Source: Thermosulfuriphilus ammonigenes (GTDB lineage: Bacteria > Desulfobacterota > Thermodesulfobacteria > Thermodesulfobacteriales > ST65). From it: 64,000 nucleotides of DNA. A program made the position numbers and the translations under genes. The DNA lies in NCBI RefSeq assembly GCF_011207455.1, contig NZ_CP048877.1:2038576-2102575 (forward strand), given 5' to 3'. Below the pieces are notes generated by a model. The model was given only the letters and a program-made list of their open reading frames with translations. It searched no databases and was not told the origin of the DNA. Positions 6,523 to 15,877 of the stretch are shown piece by piece (position 1 is the first letter of the stretch; the number at the start of each line of letters is the position of its first letter).

Positions 6523-8808
6523 CTTTTGGGCCAGGATGGCCGGGAGCAAAAAGATATCCCCTAAAAGGGCGACTAACATGATCATGGCCGAGAGGAACCC
6601 AAACTGAACGGTGGGAACAAACCTGGAGGTTACCAGGATGCCGAAGGCCACAATGAGGATAACGGAGGTAACCGTCACCGCCCCTCCTTTTACGATCAGG
6701 GTTCCCAAAATGGCCTGATCCACCGAGAGGCCCGCCCGGCGAAGCATTTGATATTGATTTAAGAAGTGGATGGTATCATCCACCACAATCCCGATGGCCA
6801 CGGCGGAGATGGTGGCCGTTGAGGTGTTAAGGGGGATTCCGGCCCAGCCCATGAGACCAAAATTGGTGACAAGAGGAAGAAAGTTAGGGACCATGGCCAC
6901 CAGCCCGAGCGTCAGGGAGCGCAGGGCCAGAAATATAAAGGCGAAAACGATCCCCCCGGCCATGGTGAGGCTTTGAACCTGAGAGGAGACGATGTCCTTA
7001 ATAACCTGCGTATTGAGGTAGGTCTTTCCGGTTATTCGGACCTCGAGCCCCCGCTTTTCCGGCTCCAGACGGTGGATGAATTCGGTAAGGTCTTCGATCT
7101 CCTCTTCTAGGGCCGATGAATTGTGGACTACTGTTCGAGCCGAGAGGCGGGCCCAGCTTCGATCTTCGTCCAGAAAGTGGCTGAGTTCCGTGCCGCTGTA
7201 AAGAAGAAGGTACTGGGCCAGGAGCTCTCGACTGTGGGGAAGCCTGTAGAATCGAGGGTCATCTTCGTGGAAGGCCTGGTTCATCTGTTTGAGAAAATCA
7301 TGAGGCCCTACGACCTTGCTGAAGGCCGGCCGATTCTTGAGGAAGGCGGCGATCTCTTCCAGGAACCTTAGATTCTCTGGGTCCAGAAAGGCCTCGGGCT
7401 CTTTGGCCCGGATAGAGATCTCCAGGGTTTCGGAGCCACCCAGATTCTGATCCACGAACCTAGCCGCCACCCGTATGGGGCTTTTTTCCCGGAAGAACTC
7501 CAGCAGATTGGTCTCTGTACGGATCTGCGAGGCCCCCCAGAGAGAGATTAAAACCACAGCCAGGGTGAAGAGGATGATCCACCTCCCCCGGGTTACGGCT
7601 AGCCTGGTTAACTTTTGGGAGGCAGAGACCAGGGCCGACTCTCTCACCGGGCTATTGCCCCGGGCCGCCTCCTGGCCCAGCCAGGGCAGAAGCATGGCCA
7701 GCAACGTAAAGGTGAGGATGAACTCGATGATCATTCCCGCCGCGGCCGCCAGCCCAAAGTGTCTGATAGCCGGGATGCGGCTCGTCACCAGAGAGAGAAA
7801 TCCAGCCGCGGTGGTCAAACTGGTAAGAAGACATGGTCTCCAGGATTCACCTACGGCCTTAATCACCAGAGCGGAGAAGTTTTTCTGGGGTTTGGCCCCG
7901 GGGCGGTCGAGCTCCAGATAGAAACGGCTGGTCAGGTGGACCCCGTCGGCCAAAGAAAGGGCCATGATAAGAGGAGAAAGGATAGCCGTCATGGGGCTCA
8001 TGGCGCCCCCGACCAGGTTAAGGGCGGCCATTGTCCAGATAAGAGAAAGGGTCATAACAGCCAGAATCCCGACCACCGCCCGTATCCGGCGCAAGAAGAG
8101 ATAGAGGAGAAGGGCCATGAGGACATAAGTCAGGGGGATAAAGACGGCCAGGTCGCTGTTCATGTAGGCGGCCATCTTGACATCTATAACCGGCCATCCG
8201 GCAAGATGAAGACGAGGGGCCCCGGGAAACCTGGCCCTTATTTCCTTGATCTTTTTCTCCACCGCCTCAAGAAGCCTGGCCTCGAGGTCTTCGTCTTCAC
8301 CGTGGAAGGCCGGACGAACCAGGATCATGGTGGCCTGGCCATCAGTGGAGATCAGGTTTCCCCGGATAAGGGGGTTGGAGAGGGCCCGCTCTTTAATCCA
8401 GGCCAGCCTTTGGGCAGAGGTGGGGATTTCTTCTCCCACCAGGGGTTCGACGATGAATACCCCCTGGCCCCCACGAATATCTTCCACATTGGTCAGGCTA
8501 AGGACATCTTCTACCTCGGGGATCTCCTCCAGGGCCTCGGTGAGGTCTCTGATAAAGGCCAGGGTTTCCGGAGAGAAGAGCCTTTCGCTTTTAAAGGCTA
8601 TTCCCAGGGCGTCATCGGCGCCGAAGACCTGGCGAAATTCTTCATAGAAGAGGCGCTTTTCATCTTTGGGGACAATGGCCTCTGTGGAGGTGACTACCGG
8701 TAAAGTGAGATAAAAGTACCCAGCCGCCAGGGTGATCACGGCCAGAGCTAGAGCCAGGAGAGGCCGCCTTTGAGAGATTAGCTGGTAGTAAAAGCCTTTT
8801 GAGGACAT
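6508..8808 (-). CDS. RND-superfamily (MMPL type) exporter
   Basis: A 766-residue inner-membrane protein with the duplicated RND plan: an N-terminal helix, a large periplasmic loop (about residues 35-215), a bundle of five or six helices (AVFIPLTYVLMALLLYLF onward), then a second helix, second loop and second bundle starting near TMAGGIVFAFIFLALRSL. GIVVDDTIHFLNQY is the conserved acidic helix of the second half that relays protons. MMPL/HpnN-like members move lipids to the outer membrane. The LolA-like and DUF1302 genes upstream form the set that often travels with it, supporting a lipid-transport role. The start overlaps the ThiF-like gene by 31 nt. Confidence 0.85.
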   Translation of the reverse strand: MSSKGFYYQLISQRRPLLALALAVITLAAGYFYLTLPVVTSTEAIVPKDEKRLFYEEFRQVFGADDALGIAFKSERLFSPETLAFIRDLTEALEEIPEVEDVLSLTNVEDIRGGQGVFIVEPLVGEEIPTSAQRLAWIKERALSNPLIRGNLISTDGQATMILVRPAFHGEDEDLEARLLEAVEKKIKEIRARFPGAPRLHLAGWPVIDVKMAAYMNSDLAVFIPLTYVLMALLLYLFLRRIRAVVGILAVMTLSLIWTMAALNLVGGAMSPMTAILSPLIMALSLADGVHLTSRFYLELDRPGAKPQKNFSALVIKAVGESWRPCLLTSLTTAAGFLSLVTSRIPAIRHFGLAAAAGMIIEFILTFTLLAMLLPWLGQEAARGNSPVRESALVSASQKLTRLAVTRGRWIILFTLAVVLISLWGASQIRTETNLLEFFREKSPIRVAARFVDQNLGGSETLEISIRAKEPEAFLDPENLRFLEEIAAFLKNRPAFSKVVGPHDFLKQMNQAFHEDDPRFYRLPHSRELLAQYLLLYSGTELSHFLDEDRSWARLSARTVVHNSSALEEEIEDLTEFIHRLEPEKRGLEVRITGKTYLNTQVIKDIVSSQVQSLTMAGGIVFAFIFLALRSLTLGLVAMVPNFLPLVTNFGLMGWAGIPLNTSTATISAVAIGIVVDDTIHFLNQYQMLRRAGLSVDQAILGTLIVKGGAVTVTSVILIVAFGILVTSRFVPTVQFGFLSAMIMLVALLGDIFLLPAILAQKKKGG

Positions 8809-9725
8809 GATTCGAGGGCCTTTTTAAAGCGCCGTATAAGGAGTCGAATCATCAACCGCTGGATGGGATTGCGGTTGCCAAGGGGAAGATAGCCTCGGCG
8901 AAGCTTCATGCGGTAGAGATCAAGCTGGTGGAACCAGGGAGTCGGTTTTAGACCCGGGCGGCCGAGGATGATGCGTATGCACTCCATCGCCGCCATGGCG
9001 CTACAGAGCAGACAGGCAATGCCGCTTGAGGGACCGCGCTGGGCGGCGATATCCACGTAGGAAAGATCCATATATTTTAAGTGGGTAGGCCAGGGGGCCA
9101 GACCCACGGCAAAGGCCGCCAGTTTTTCAAGCTCACTCATTCCCTCTCGCACCCCAAAGTAACGATCAAAATCAAGCCCCCTATCCGGGGCAAAGACTAA
9201 GATGGCGCAGCTAAAGCCAAGGGGGGCGGCAGTGATGACCGGTATCCCCTTTTCTTTGGCCGCCCGATAAAGGGCCCGACGGAGATCAAAACTGAAAAAA
9301 TCAATGCCGTCGATGATTACGCTGACTCCGCTTAGAAACTCATCCAGGTTCTCTTCGCTTACTCCTTTGGGGAAGCGTTCTATGCGAAGGTAGGGATTGA
9401 TACTTAGGGCCTCTTCTACCATAACCTCAAGTTTCTCCCGGCCGGCGGTGGCCGCCTTGGCCCCATACTGGCGGTTGATGTTATGGGGCTCGAAGGTATC
9501 CAGGTCGGCCAGCTTGAAACTGCCCACTCCGCTGCGAACCAGGGCGATAAGATGCCCTCCGCCCACTCCTCCCAGCCCCGGGATGGCCACCGTGGTCTCC
9601 CGGAGGCGGGCCAGCTCCTCCGGGGTCAAAAGCCCCAGACAGCGAGAGAAGGCCACCTCCCAGAAGCCCTTGCGGTTTTCTATGCCAAAGTTTTTAAGGT
9701 TTTCTAAAAGAAAATCGTTGTCCAT
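8778..9725 (-). CDS. ThiF/E1-like adenylyltransferase family protein
   Basis: A 315-residue protein with the nucleotide-binding loop GLGGVGG at about residues 50-56, LADLDTFEPHNINRQYG (the E1/ThiF Asp and Arg-Gln region) and a Rossmann fold. Members adenylate the C-terminus of a small protein or a small acid. No ubiquitin-like or ThiS-like partner is encoded nearby, and the C-terminal part (about 230-315, basic) is not one I recognise. The 31-nt overlap with the RND gene makes coupled translation likely, so it may modify a partner or cargo of that system. The substrate is unknown; the family call is secure. Confidence 0.8.
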   Translation of the reverse strand: MDNDFLLENLKNFGIENRKGFWEVAFSRCLGLLTPEELARLRETTVAIPGLGGVGGGHLIALVRSGVGSFKLADLDTFEPHNINRQYGAKAATAGREKLEVMVEEALSINPYLRIERFPKGVSEENLDEFLSGVSVIIDGIDFFSFDLRRALYRAAKEKGIPVITAAPLGFSCAILVFAPDRGLDFDRYFGVREGMSELEKLAAFAVGLAPWPTHLKYMDLSYVDIAAQRGPSSGIACLLCSAMAAMECIRIILGRPGLKPTPWFHQLDLYRMKLRRGYLPLGNRNPIQRLMIRLLIRRFKKALESCPQKAFTTS

Positions 9726-9892
9726 CTTTTGGGCTGCTGAAAAAGACCTGGGCTTTTATAAAAAGTTTGGGAAACCTTCCCTCTAGATTTATCGGATGGC
9801 CCCAGATTTTTTTGAGCCTCTAAAAACTTTAGACGAGACGTTCAAAGGATATCGACTCTATCATTCTTTGATGACCCATTAATGGTTCTACC

Positions 9893-11257
9893 CTAAAGGA
9901 TGACTTTTAGGCCCACGTAGAAGTCGTCGTTGTTGTCGTAAAGATCAAGAAAGGTGTCTGATGGCCCGTCAATAAAATGGAAGCCCAAGAAAAGATGGAT
10001 GTTGTCTCTTACCTGATAGATGATCTCCGGGTTGAGATACCACATGCGGGTGGTAAGGCCGTAACTGGCATCAAGACGGGTCTCCAGACGGTCTTCTAAG
10101 GCGGGCCAGGAGAGGCGAAAAAAGATGGAGCTGTCCAGCTTGGGCTCAAAGAGGATTCCTTCGGACCAGGCCAGGATTCTCTGCTGAAGAAATTGGAGGT
10201 TAAGGTATAGACCTCCAGGCCAGGTTCGATCTACTCCCAGGATATAGCCCCAGGATGGCTTCCTGATACCAGTAAGATCCTCCCGAAGGAGGACCCGGTC
10301 GGTTTGATAAAGGAACTCTCCTCTTAGACCGTAGTCTCCGCGGGTGGTCTCAAACTCAAAGCCCAGAAAGCGATTGCGAGGCCGACCGATGAGAATGGTC
10401 TGGCCGCTTATGCTTATGGAAGCCATCTGGGAGAGAAGATCCGCCAGGGGAGCGGTGGGGCTGGTGAGGCGAAATCCCTTGATGGGAAAATACTTTACAA
10501 AAGGATAGGGTGAACGGCTATGGGCCTCTAGATAGCTCAGGCCAAAGTCTATCTGGGCCACTGTACCGCTGAGTTTCACTCCCCACTCTGAGCGTCTAAG
10601 GCTCCAGCCGTAATCTTCTTCTTGGGCCGAGAGTCCGGCTCCCCAGGCCTTAAGGGTGGCCGGAACCTGGGGGTTTCGGGCTATAGCCTCTTTGAGGTGA
10701 TCAAAGTTGGCCCAGTCTGTCCCGAAATGATCTCTTTCGTGGGCCTCATCTGTGGGGGAGAAGAGGGCTTCCAGGGTAAAGTTTCCTAGATAACGGCGGC
10801 AGAGGATCAAAAAGCTGGGGCGCTTTCTCTCCTCAAGACGGAGATACATGAGCTGACGGAGATCCTGGGGGTTGACATTGTCCAGGAGACTTATCTCATC
10901 GGCCTTGCCCCAGCGAACGAACTGCTTGCCTACCCGGACCTCCCAGTTGTTGGTCTGAAGGCCAAGGTAGGTCTCCCAGACCCAGTAGTCTGTCTCTTGC
11001 TCGGAGTTGTCATGGAAGGAGAGCCGATCAAACCTCAGAGAGACTTTTCCAAAAAACGGCCCCTTGCCCGGCCAGAAGAGTTCCAAGGTGGCTATCTCTC
11101 GCTCTGAGGCCCGGTCTTCTAGGGTGCGATCGTGGCTAAGATCCCAGCCTGTGCGCATCCATAGGGTGGCCTTGGTATCAACCGGAGATTCAAAGGCCAG
11201 GCTGGTGCCGGATAAAAACGGGCCTATGACCACAATAAAGAGTAAAATCAACCTCAC
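9893..11257 (-). CDS. DUF1302-type outer-membrane beta-barrel protein
   Basis: A 454-residue protein with an N-terminal signal peptide (LILLFIVVIGPFLSG, then SLA). Alternating-residue beta strands fill the rest, and it ends in a barrel-like FYVGLKVIL. WVWETYLGLQTNNWEVRVGKQ and LDNVNPQDLRQ are typical of DUF1302 proteins, which occur beside MMPL/RND exporters and LolA-like proteins in Proteobacteria. It probably serves as the outer-membrane part of that set. It lies 66 nt below the LolA-like gene and 167 nt above the ThiF-like gene, all on the same strand. Confidence 0.75.
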   Translation of the reverse strand: MRLILLFIVVIGPFLSGTSLAFESPVDTKATLWMRTGWDLSHDRTLEDRASEREIATLELFWPGKGPFFGKVSLRFDRLSFHDNSEQETDYWVWETYLGLQTNNWEVRVGKQFVRWGKADEISLLDNVNPQDLRQLMYLRLEERKRPSFLILCRRYLGNFTLEALFSPTDEAHERDHFGTDWANFDHLKEAIARNPQVPATLKAWGAGLSAQEEDYGWSLRRSEWGVKLSGTVAQIDFGLSYLEAHSRSPYPFVKYFPIKGFRLTSPTAPLADLLSQMASISISGQTILIGRPRNRFLGFEFETTRGDYGLRGEFLYQTDRVLLREDLTGIRKPSWGYILGVDRTWPGGLYLNLQFLQQRILAWSEGILFEPKLDSSIFFRLSWPALEDRLETRLDASYGLTTRMWYLNPEIIYQVRDNIHLFLGFHFIDGPSDTFLDLYDNNDDFYVGLKVIL

Positions 11258-11323
11258 CGCCCCAACCTCCCGCGCTTTTAGCGCCTTGTAGCACTTTTAG
11301 GGCGACTTTGAAAGGCCATGTCC

Positions 11324-12163
11324 CTAGGGGCGTCTTTTTACCAGTTTAAGCCCCATTTCTAGGGAGCGAACGGAGAAGAGATTGCTCTTAAGGCCCACGT
11401 TGTAGCGTATTTTCTCCACTTCTATTAGGGTGCGGTGGTCTTTTTTAAGATCTTTCATCTCGGCCTTAAGGACCGTCCAGATTCCCTGTATTTCTTCAAA
11501 GCTTAGAGCTTCGTAGACCTTCCAGAGGCGGCCCTTTTTGTCGTAGTATTCCACCCGGACGGGCAGGAAACCTTCCTGAGTTATCCACTGCACGAACCGG
11601 CTATATTTGGAATCTTTTTTCTTTTTAGGGCGGCTCTCCAGGATCCAGCAGGAGGCCTTGAGATAGGTGTCTTTCCCCAAGATTTGGTGCTCATAGCGGT
11701 CTGGATGGTGGCGCTCCATGTCTTCATAGGTGAAGTCAGAGCCCACGAAGCGCTGGAACCTGAAAGATCCGGCGATCCTGCGGGATCTCCTTAAGGCCGG
11801 TAAATAAAGGAATTGTTCCTCCTGACCGTTGTCTTTGGCCAGAGAGAGAAAACCTGTCCCGGCAATGTCCTTGGGCGAAAGGAATACAATAAGGGTCTTA
11901 AGGATCTTCCCTTCATCTCTGGTAGCTATATACATCTGACGCTTTCTTTCTTTGCCCCGCCGATCAACCAGGCTCATGGTAGCCCAGGCCTCGGAGTCCT
12001 CACCCACATTACGGTCATAGACAAATTTTGCCAGTTCATAGCCATTTTTTGGCTCTCTGGCCCGGGCCGGTGAGGGGAGCAGAAGGAAGGAAAGACCCAA
12101 AAAGCAGAGAAGCCCCACAAAGGCCCCTTTGGCTACGGAAGATAGACGGAGCTTGATGTTCAT
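11324..12163 (-). CDS. outer membrane lipoprotein-sorting (LolA-like) protein
   Basis: A 279-residue periplasmic protein with a clear signal peptide (GAFVGLLCFLGLSFLLL, then SPARA). The mature part has the LolA/LppX-like half-barrel pattern: DRRGKERKRQMY, KTLIVFLSPKDIAGTGFL, LYLPALRRSRRIAG and GSDFTYEDME, hallmarks of the family annotated as outer membrane lipoprotein-sorting protein. Such proteins carry lipid between membranes with MMPL exporters. First gene of the 12.2-6.5 kb minus-strand run and divergent from the FeeM-like gene, with a 159-nt AT-rich spacer that presumably holds both promoters. Confidence 0.85.
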   Translation of the reverse strand: MNIKLRLSSVAKGAFVGLLCFLGLSFLLLPSPARAREPKNGYELAKFVYDRNVGEDSEAWATMSLVDRRGKERKRQMYIATRDEGKILKTLIVFLSPKDIAGTGFLSLAKDNGQEEQFLYLPALRRSRRIAGSFRFQRFVGSDFTYEDMERHHPDRYEHQILGKDTYLKASCWILESRPKKKKDSKYSRFVQWITQEGFLPVRVEYYDKKGRLWKVYEALSFEEIQGIWTVLKAEMKDLKKDHRTLIEVEKIRYNVGLKSNLFSVRSLEMGLKLVKRRP

Positions 12164-12322
12164 GTCTTTTAACCCCTTGGACTATTTTTTCTTGTTTTCT
12201 GCTCAAATAGCATCTATTAGAAAACCTTAACTTGATAATTAATTGTAACCTAATCTGGTCTCTAATTTGCAAAGCTCTAATAAGCGAAGAAAATGCCAAA
12301 AACTTCTTAGGAGGCGTCCAAA

Positions 12323-13243
12323 ATGCTCAAGAATTATATCCAACAGGACGACAAAAGATATCGGCTCAAGGAGCCGTGGTCCATAAGGAGAATCCGGAAG
12401 TCACGGATGGTCAATGGCCTTAGAGAGCCGATCCAGGTAAAACTGGCCCAAGATCCGCAAACCTGGCAGGATGCCTTTGCCCTAGTCCACAAAAGATATG
12501 TGGATGTGGGGATGATCGATCCTCAGCCCTCCGGGCTCTGGATTACTCCCTTCCATGCCCTGCCTTACACCAGGGTCTGTGTGGCCTACGATACGGAGGG
12601 ACGCCCTCTGAGCACGGCCACGCTGATTATTGATTCCCCTCTGGGCGTTCCCAGCGATAAGATCTTACCCTACAAGGCCCAGATAGATAAGCTCCGGGCC
12701 AAAGGCCGCAAGATTGCGGAATTCTCATCTCTGGCGGCCATCCCCAACATAGAAGGCCGAAATGGTCTTCTTCATGTTCTGAGGCTTCTTGTTAAGTACG
12801 CCTTCTGGCAGGAAGTGGACGATCTGGTGGTCTCCGTACACTATAAACACAGCCTTTTTTATGAACGAATTCTTCTTTTTGAACGTCTTGGTGATCCGGC
12901 ACCACATCCCGTTTTCAATGATGCCCTGGCCATACTGGAGCACCTTGATCTCAGGGAAGCTCCGAAAAGATACCAAAAGGAATACGCCAATGCCTCACCA
13001 GAATGTGACCTTTACACCTTCTTTACTGCCTGCCGGAAGGGAGAGAAGGAACTTGTCCAGAGCTCCCGGGGGATGGACTGGAAGACCTTTGAGTATTTCT
13101 ATCTTAAGCTCACCGACTTTTACTGGCGCTTTGACAAAGGTGTTCGAGAATACCTACAGAAGATCTTCCCCCGACTCAGGGAGATAGAGCGTCCGAGGAG
13201 AAAATACCAGCAGATACCAACTGTAGGGCCTTACCTACATTAA
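12323..13243 (+). CDS. FeeM-like N-acyltransferase (GNAT fold)
   Basis: A 306-residue cytoplasmic protein resembling N-acyl amino acid synthases (FeeM) and the acyltransferases found with PEP-CTERM systems. Residues about 45-210 have the expected order: FALVHKRYVDVG, then GRPLSTATLIID, then the acyl-donor region KIAEFSSLAAIPN, then VVSVHYKHSLFYERIL. FeeM enzymes move a fatty acyl chain from acyl carrier protein to an amino acid. GGAGG lies eight bases before the ATG. A small membrane protein follows 21 nt later. The tail beyond residue 230 (charged, YFYLKLTDFYWRF) is unfamiliar. Confidence 0.7.
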   Translation: MLKNYIQQDDKRYRLKEPWSIRRIRKSRMVNGLREPIQVKLAQDPQTWQDAFALVHKRYVDVGMIDPQPSGLWITPFHALPYTRVCVAYDTEGRPLSTATLIIDSPLGVPSDKILPYKAQIDKLRAKGRKIAEFSSLAAIPNIEGRNGLLHVLRLLVKYAFWQEVDDLVVSVHYKHSLFYERILLFERLGDPAPHPVFNDALAILEHLDLREAPKRYQKEYANASPECDLYTFFTACRKGEKELVQSSRGMDWKTFEYFYLKLTDFYWRFDKGVREYLQKIFPRLREIERPRRKYQQIPTVGPYLH

Positions 13244-13264
13244 TTCAAAGGAGGTGACGATGGG

Positions 13265-13528
13265 ATGCTTGATTTTCCCGGAGTCTTTACCCCCATAGAG
13301 GCCGTAAGAGGTTTTGTCTTTGGGGCCCTGTTTGTGGTCCTTATGGTTCTGCTCCACATCCACTTTAATCTTCGGTGTGAGGTTTTGCGGATAAGGGGCA
13401 AGAGAGACACAGCCCGAATCTGTCGCCTCATTTACACCATTGTGGAGGCGGGAATAATCTCCATGATAGTGCTCAATTGGTCTCTTTTTCAGGCTTTGGT
13501 GAGAGGGCACGTGGTTATCCTTCCCTGA
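13265..13528 (+). CDS. small two-helix membrane protein, unknown
   Basis: Not recognised. The 87 residues hold two predicted transmembrane helices (about 15-33 and 57-77) joined by a basic loop (RIRGKRDTARICR). The ATG at 13265 follows GGAGG by ten bases; an ATG five bases earlier gives only a short frame. It lies 21 nt after the FeeM-like gene and is closed by a strong terminator, so the two form a short operon. It might anchor or export the acylated product, which is only inference. Confidence 0.65.
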   Translation: MLDFPGVFTPIEAVRGFVFGALFVVLMVLLHIHFNLRCEVLRIRGKRDTARICRLIYTIVEAGIISMIVLNWSLFQALVRGHVVILP

Positions 13529-13548
13529 AGAATCCTTTTCTTCAAACA

Positions 13549-13579
13549 CGCGACAGACGACCAGTCTGCCGCGTTTTTT
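13549..13579 (+). terminator. intrinsic terminator
   Basis: CGCGACAGAC pairs with GTCTGCCGCG (one A-C mismatch) and is followed by seven T. It ends the FeeM-like gene and small membrane protein unit, and lies just before the convergent thiL stop. Confidence 0.85.
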
Positions 13580-13612
13580 TATCTTTTTGTTTGGCCCTCT
13601 GTTAGAGCTTAT

Positions 13613-14551
13613 CTATCGGAAATGATCATATCCGGCGAAACTTATGTTCCGCCGCCTTCCCTTTTCGTCGATAAGAACAGGATGGTCTCCGGAGACGATC
13701 CTTCCTATGGGGTAGGCCCCCAGCCCCTGAACCTCGGCCCCCCTTTCTTCTTTAGCCGTGAAGAGGAGCCGATAGTCCTCCCCTCCGGCCAAAATGTAAA
13801 AAAGAGGGGGGTTTTCTAGGGGCAGAAGATCGAGCTCTTCAGGGTAGGGAATAAAGGAGGCATGGATTTCGGCCCCCACGCCGCTGGCCTGACAGAGCCG
13901 GAAGAGGTCTATCCCCAGGCCATCGGAGATATCGATCATGGCCGTGGCCAGACCGTCTCTGGCCAGTTGCTGGCCGAGGTTTAGCTCCGGCTGAGGGTCA
14001 AGATGGGCTCTCAGGAGAGGCTCTGGGGGACGGATTCCCTTCCTTAGGAGTTCAAGGGCCGCCCCCGAGGCCCCCAGAGGACCAGAGACATAGATAATGT
14101 CTCCAGGACGGGCCCCCTGGCGATAGATTGGCCCTTGCCCTTCGGGCCGGCCGATGATGGTCAGGGTGAGGCCGATTCTGGGGGCCTTGACTGTATCTCC
14201 ACCCACCAGGGCCACTTCGGCCTCGCTTAGCCGGGAGAGAAGGCCACTAGAGAGGTCTCTGGCCTCTTTTAGCCCTCGGCTGGGAGGCCACTCCAGGTTT
14301 AGGGTAGCAAAAAGCGGCCTTCCTCCCATCGCGGCAATATCGCTCAGGTTAACAGCGGCCAGCTTCCGCCCCAGATGGTAAGGATCAAAATAACCCAGAT
14401 CAAAGTGGATACCCTCCAACATGGTGTCTGTGGTAATAAGCAATGATTCCTGACCCACCTTGACTACGGCACAATCATCCCCCACGCCCTTTAAGACCTC
14501 ATCCGGAAGAAAGGGGGAGACAAACAGGCGGATCAGGTCAGCTTCGGTCAT
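13613..14551 (-). CDS. thiL: thiamine-monophosphate kinase ThiL
   Basis: Phosphorylates thiamine monophosphate to the pyrophosphate cofactor. About 312 residues with GVGDDCAVV near the start, TTDTMLEGIHFDL, AVNLSDIAAMGG, GGDTVKAP and ISDGLGIDLFRL, the conserved Mg-ATP and substrate segments of the AIR-synthase-like fold, and GGEDYRLLFT near the C-terminus. The frame is open for 15 more codons upstream (TTG at 14596), but the ATG at 14551 gives the family N-terminus (MTEADLIRLF). It interrupts the glycan genes on the opposite strand and is probably a housekeeping neighbour. Confidence 0.92.
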   Translation of the reverse strand: MTEADLIRLFVSPFLPDEVLKGVGDDCAVVKVGQESLLITTDTMLEGIHFDLGYFDPYHLGRKLAAVNLSDIAAMGGRPLFATLNLEWPPSRGLKEARDLSSGLLSRLSEAEVALVGGDTVKAPRIGLTLTIIGRPEGQGPIYRQGARPGDIIYVSGPLGASGAALELLRKGIRPPEPLLRAHLDPQPELNLGQQLARDGLATAMIDISDGLGIDLFRLCQASGVGAEIHASFIPYPEELDLLPLENPPLFYILAGGEDYRLLFTAKEERGAEVQGLGAYPIGRIVSGDHPVLIDEKGRRRNISFAGYDHFR

Positions 14552-14854
14552 GCCGGCTCTTTTTTGCTGGCCTTTTTTCATCTGTTTGGGGGCCAAAATG
14601 TCAATCCTCTTAAGGTTTAGAGCTCAAGATTCTGCCCTTATTTTCTCAAAAATGGGGCCTGTAATCTCTTCTGAATCTTACAAGTGGCTCTAGGGTTTCA
14701 AAAGATACAATCTTATGGGGCCAGGGCCTCCGGGCAAAGATAATGATTATTCACCGTCCCGGCAGTATAAAAAACGACATTGACCTGTCTGTGGAAAACT
14801 TTTTTAGAAAAAGGTCGATTAGGTGATAAAAAACGTTTAGGCTTTTGGCCAGCT

Positions 14855-15877
14855 ATGGATATCAGACCAGCCTGCAAAGAGGATCAACCTCGTTGGGATG
14901 CCTTTGTGGAGTCCTTTGATGGAGGTCCTTACCTCCTTTGGGCCTGGGGAGAGGCCATTGAGGTCGCTTACGGACACAAGGCCCATTACCTTTTGGCCGA
15001 AGAGAAGGGGAGAATCCTTGGCGTCCTTCCCCTGGTCTTATTTTCTCTTCCCTTGGGGCGTAAGGCTCTCGTTTCTCTTCCTTTCTGTGATTATGGCGGG
15101 CCCCTTGCCAGTTCAGAAGAGGCAACCAGGGCCCTTCTTTCCGCTGCCAGGGAGCTTAAAGATAAACTGGGAGCTTCCGTTCTTAAGATCCGATCCAGAG
15201 AACCTCTTCCGGAGAGTGAACTTCCGGCTAACACAGCCAAAGTGAGACTCCTGCTGGATCTTCCTTCGGGCTCGGAGGCCCTCTTTAAGGCCCTTAAATC
15301 GAAGGTCCGAAGTCAGGTCAGGCGTCCGGTAAAGGAAGGCTGTGAGCCGCGTCTTGGAGGGGCGGAGCTGCTTAATCATTTCTATCAGATCTACTGTGAA
15401 AATATGCATTTTCTCGGCTCCCCTCCCCATGCCCAGACTTGGTTTGAGGCTCTGGTTCTACGAATGGGGGAAAGGGCCCGGGTAGGGGTAGTCTATCTAA
15501 AAGAGAAACCCCTGGCGGCCGGGATTATTCTTCTTGCCGGCCAAACGGTGACTATTCCCTGGGCCTCCTCCCTAAGGGCCTACAAGAGGATCAGCCCCAA
15601 TATGCTTCTTTACTGGAGTTTTCTGGCCTTTGCTGCCGACAATGACTTTCTCGTCTTTGACTTCGGACGTTCGAGCCCTGGAAGCGGGACTTATCGTTTT
15701 AAGACCCAGTGGGGAGCCCGGCCACAGCCCCTTTTCTGGTATGATATTCCGGCCCCAAGGGCTGGAAGACAGAGCGCCTCAAGGCTCAGACCTCTGGTGG
15801 AGGACCTCTGGCGTCATCTTCCCGCGGGGCTGGTCAATAAAATTGGCCCCCGGCTGAGGAAGTATATATCCCTATGA
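14855..15877 (+). CDS. FemAB-related GNAT protein of the PEP-CTERM/exosortase-associated type
   Basis: A 340-residue protein with two GNAT-like halves of the FemAB family. VRSQVRRPVKEGCEP followed by FYQIYCENMHFLGSP, then PWASSLRAYKRISPN and LYWSFLAFAADN, match the subfamily recurrent in exosortase loci. FemAB enzymes move an amino acid from charged tRNA to a cell-wall peptide; this branch has no proven substrate. The ATG at 14855 gives the best N-terminus (MDIRPACKEDQPRWDAFV); a TTG at 14780 is the alternative. Its stop overlaps the next glycosyltransferase start (ATGA), so it opens a coupled glycan operon. Confidence 0.8.
   Translation: MDIRPACKEDQPRWDAFVESFDGGPYLLWAWGEAIEVAYGHKAHYLLAEEKGRILGVLPLVLFSLPLGRKALVSLPFCDYGGPLASSEEATRALLSAARELKDKLGASVLKIRSREPLPESELPANTAKVRLLLDLPSGSEALFKALKSKVRSQVRRPVKEGCEPRLGGAELLNHFYQIYCENMHFLGSPPHAQTWFEALVLRMGERARVGVVYLKEKPLAAGIILLAGQTVTIPWASSLRAYKRISPNMLLYWSFLAFAADNDFLVFDFGRSSPGSGTYRFKTQWGARPQPLFWYDIPAPRAGRQSASRLRPLVEDLWRHLPAGLVNKIGPRLRKYISL

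Noticed and set aside
7615-8703. Long plus-strand open frame of 362 codons
   Set aside because: It lies wholly antisense to the RND exporter gene, has odd Gly/Lys/Gln-rich composition with no recognisable domain, and is explained by codon bias of the real gene.
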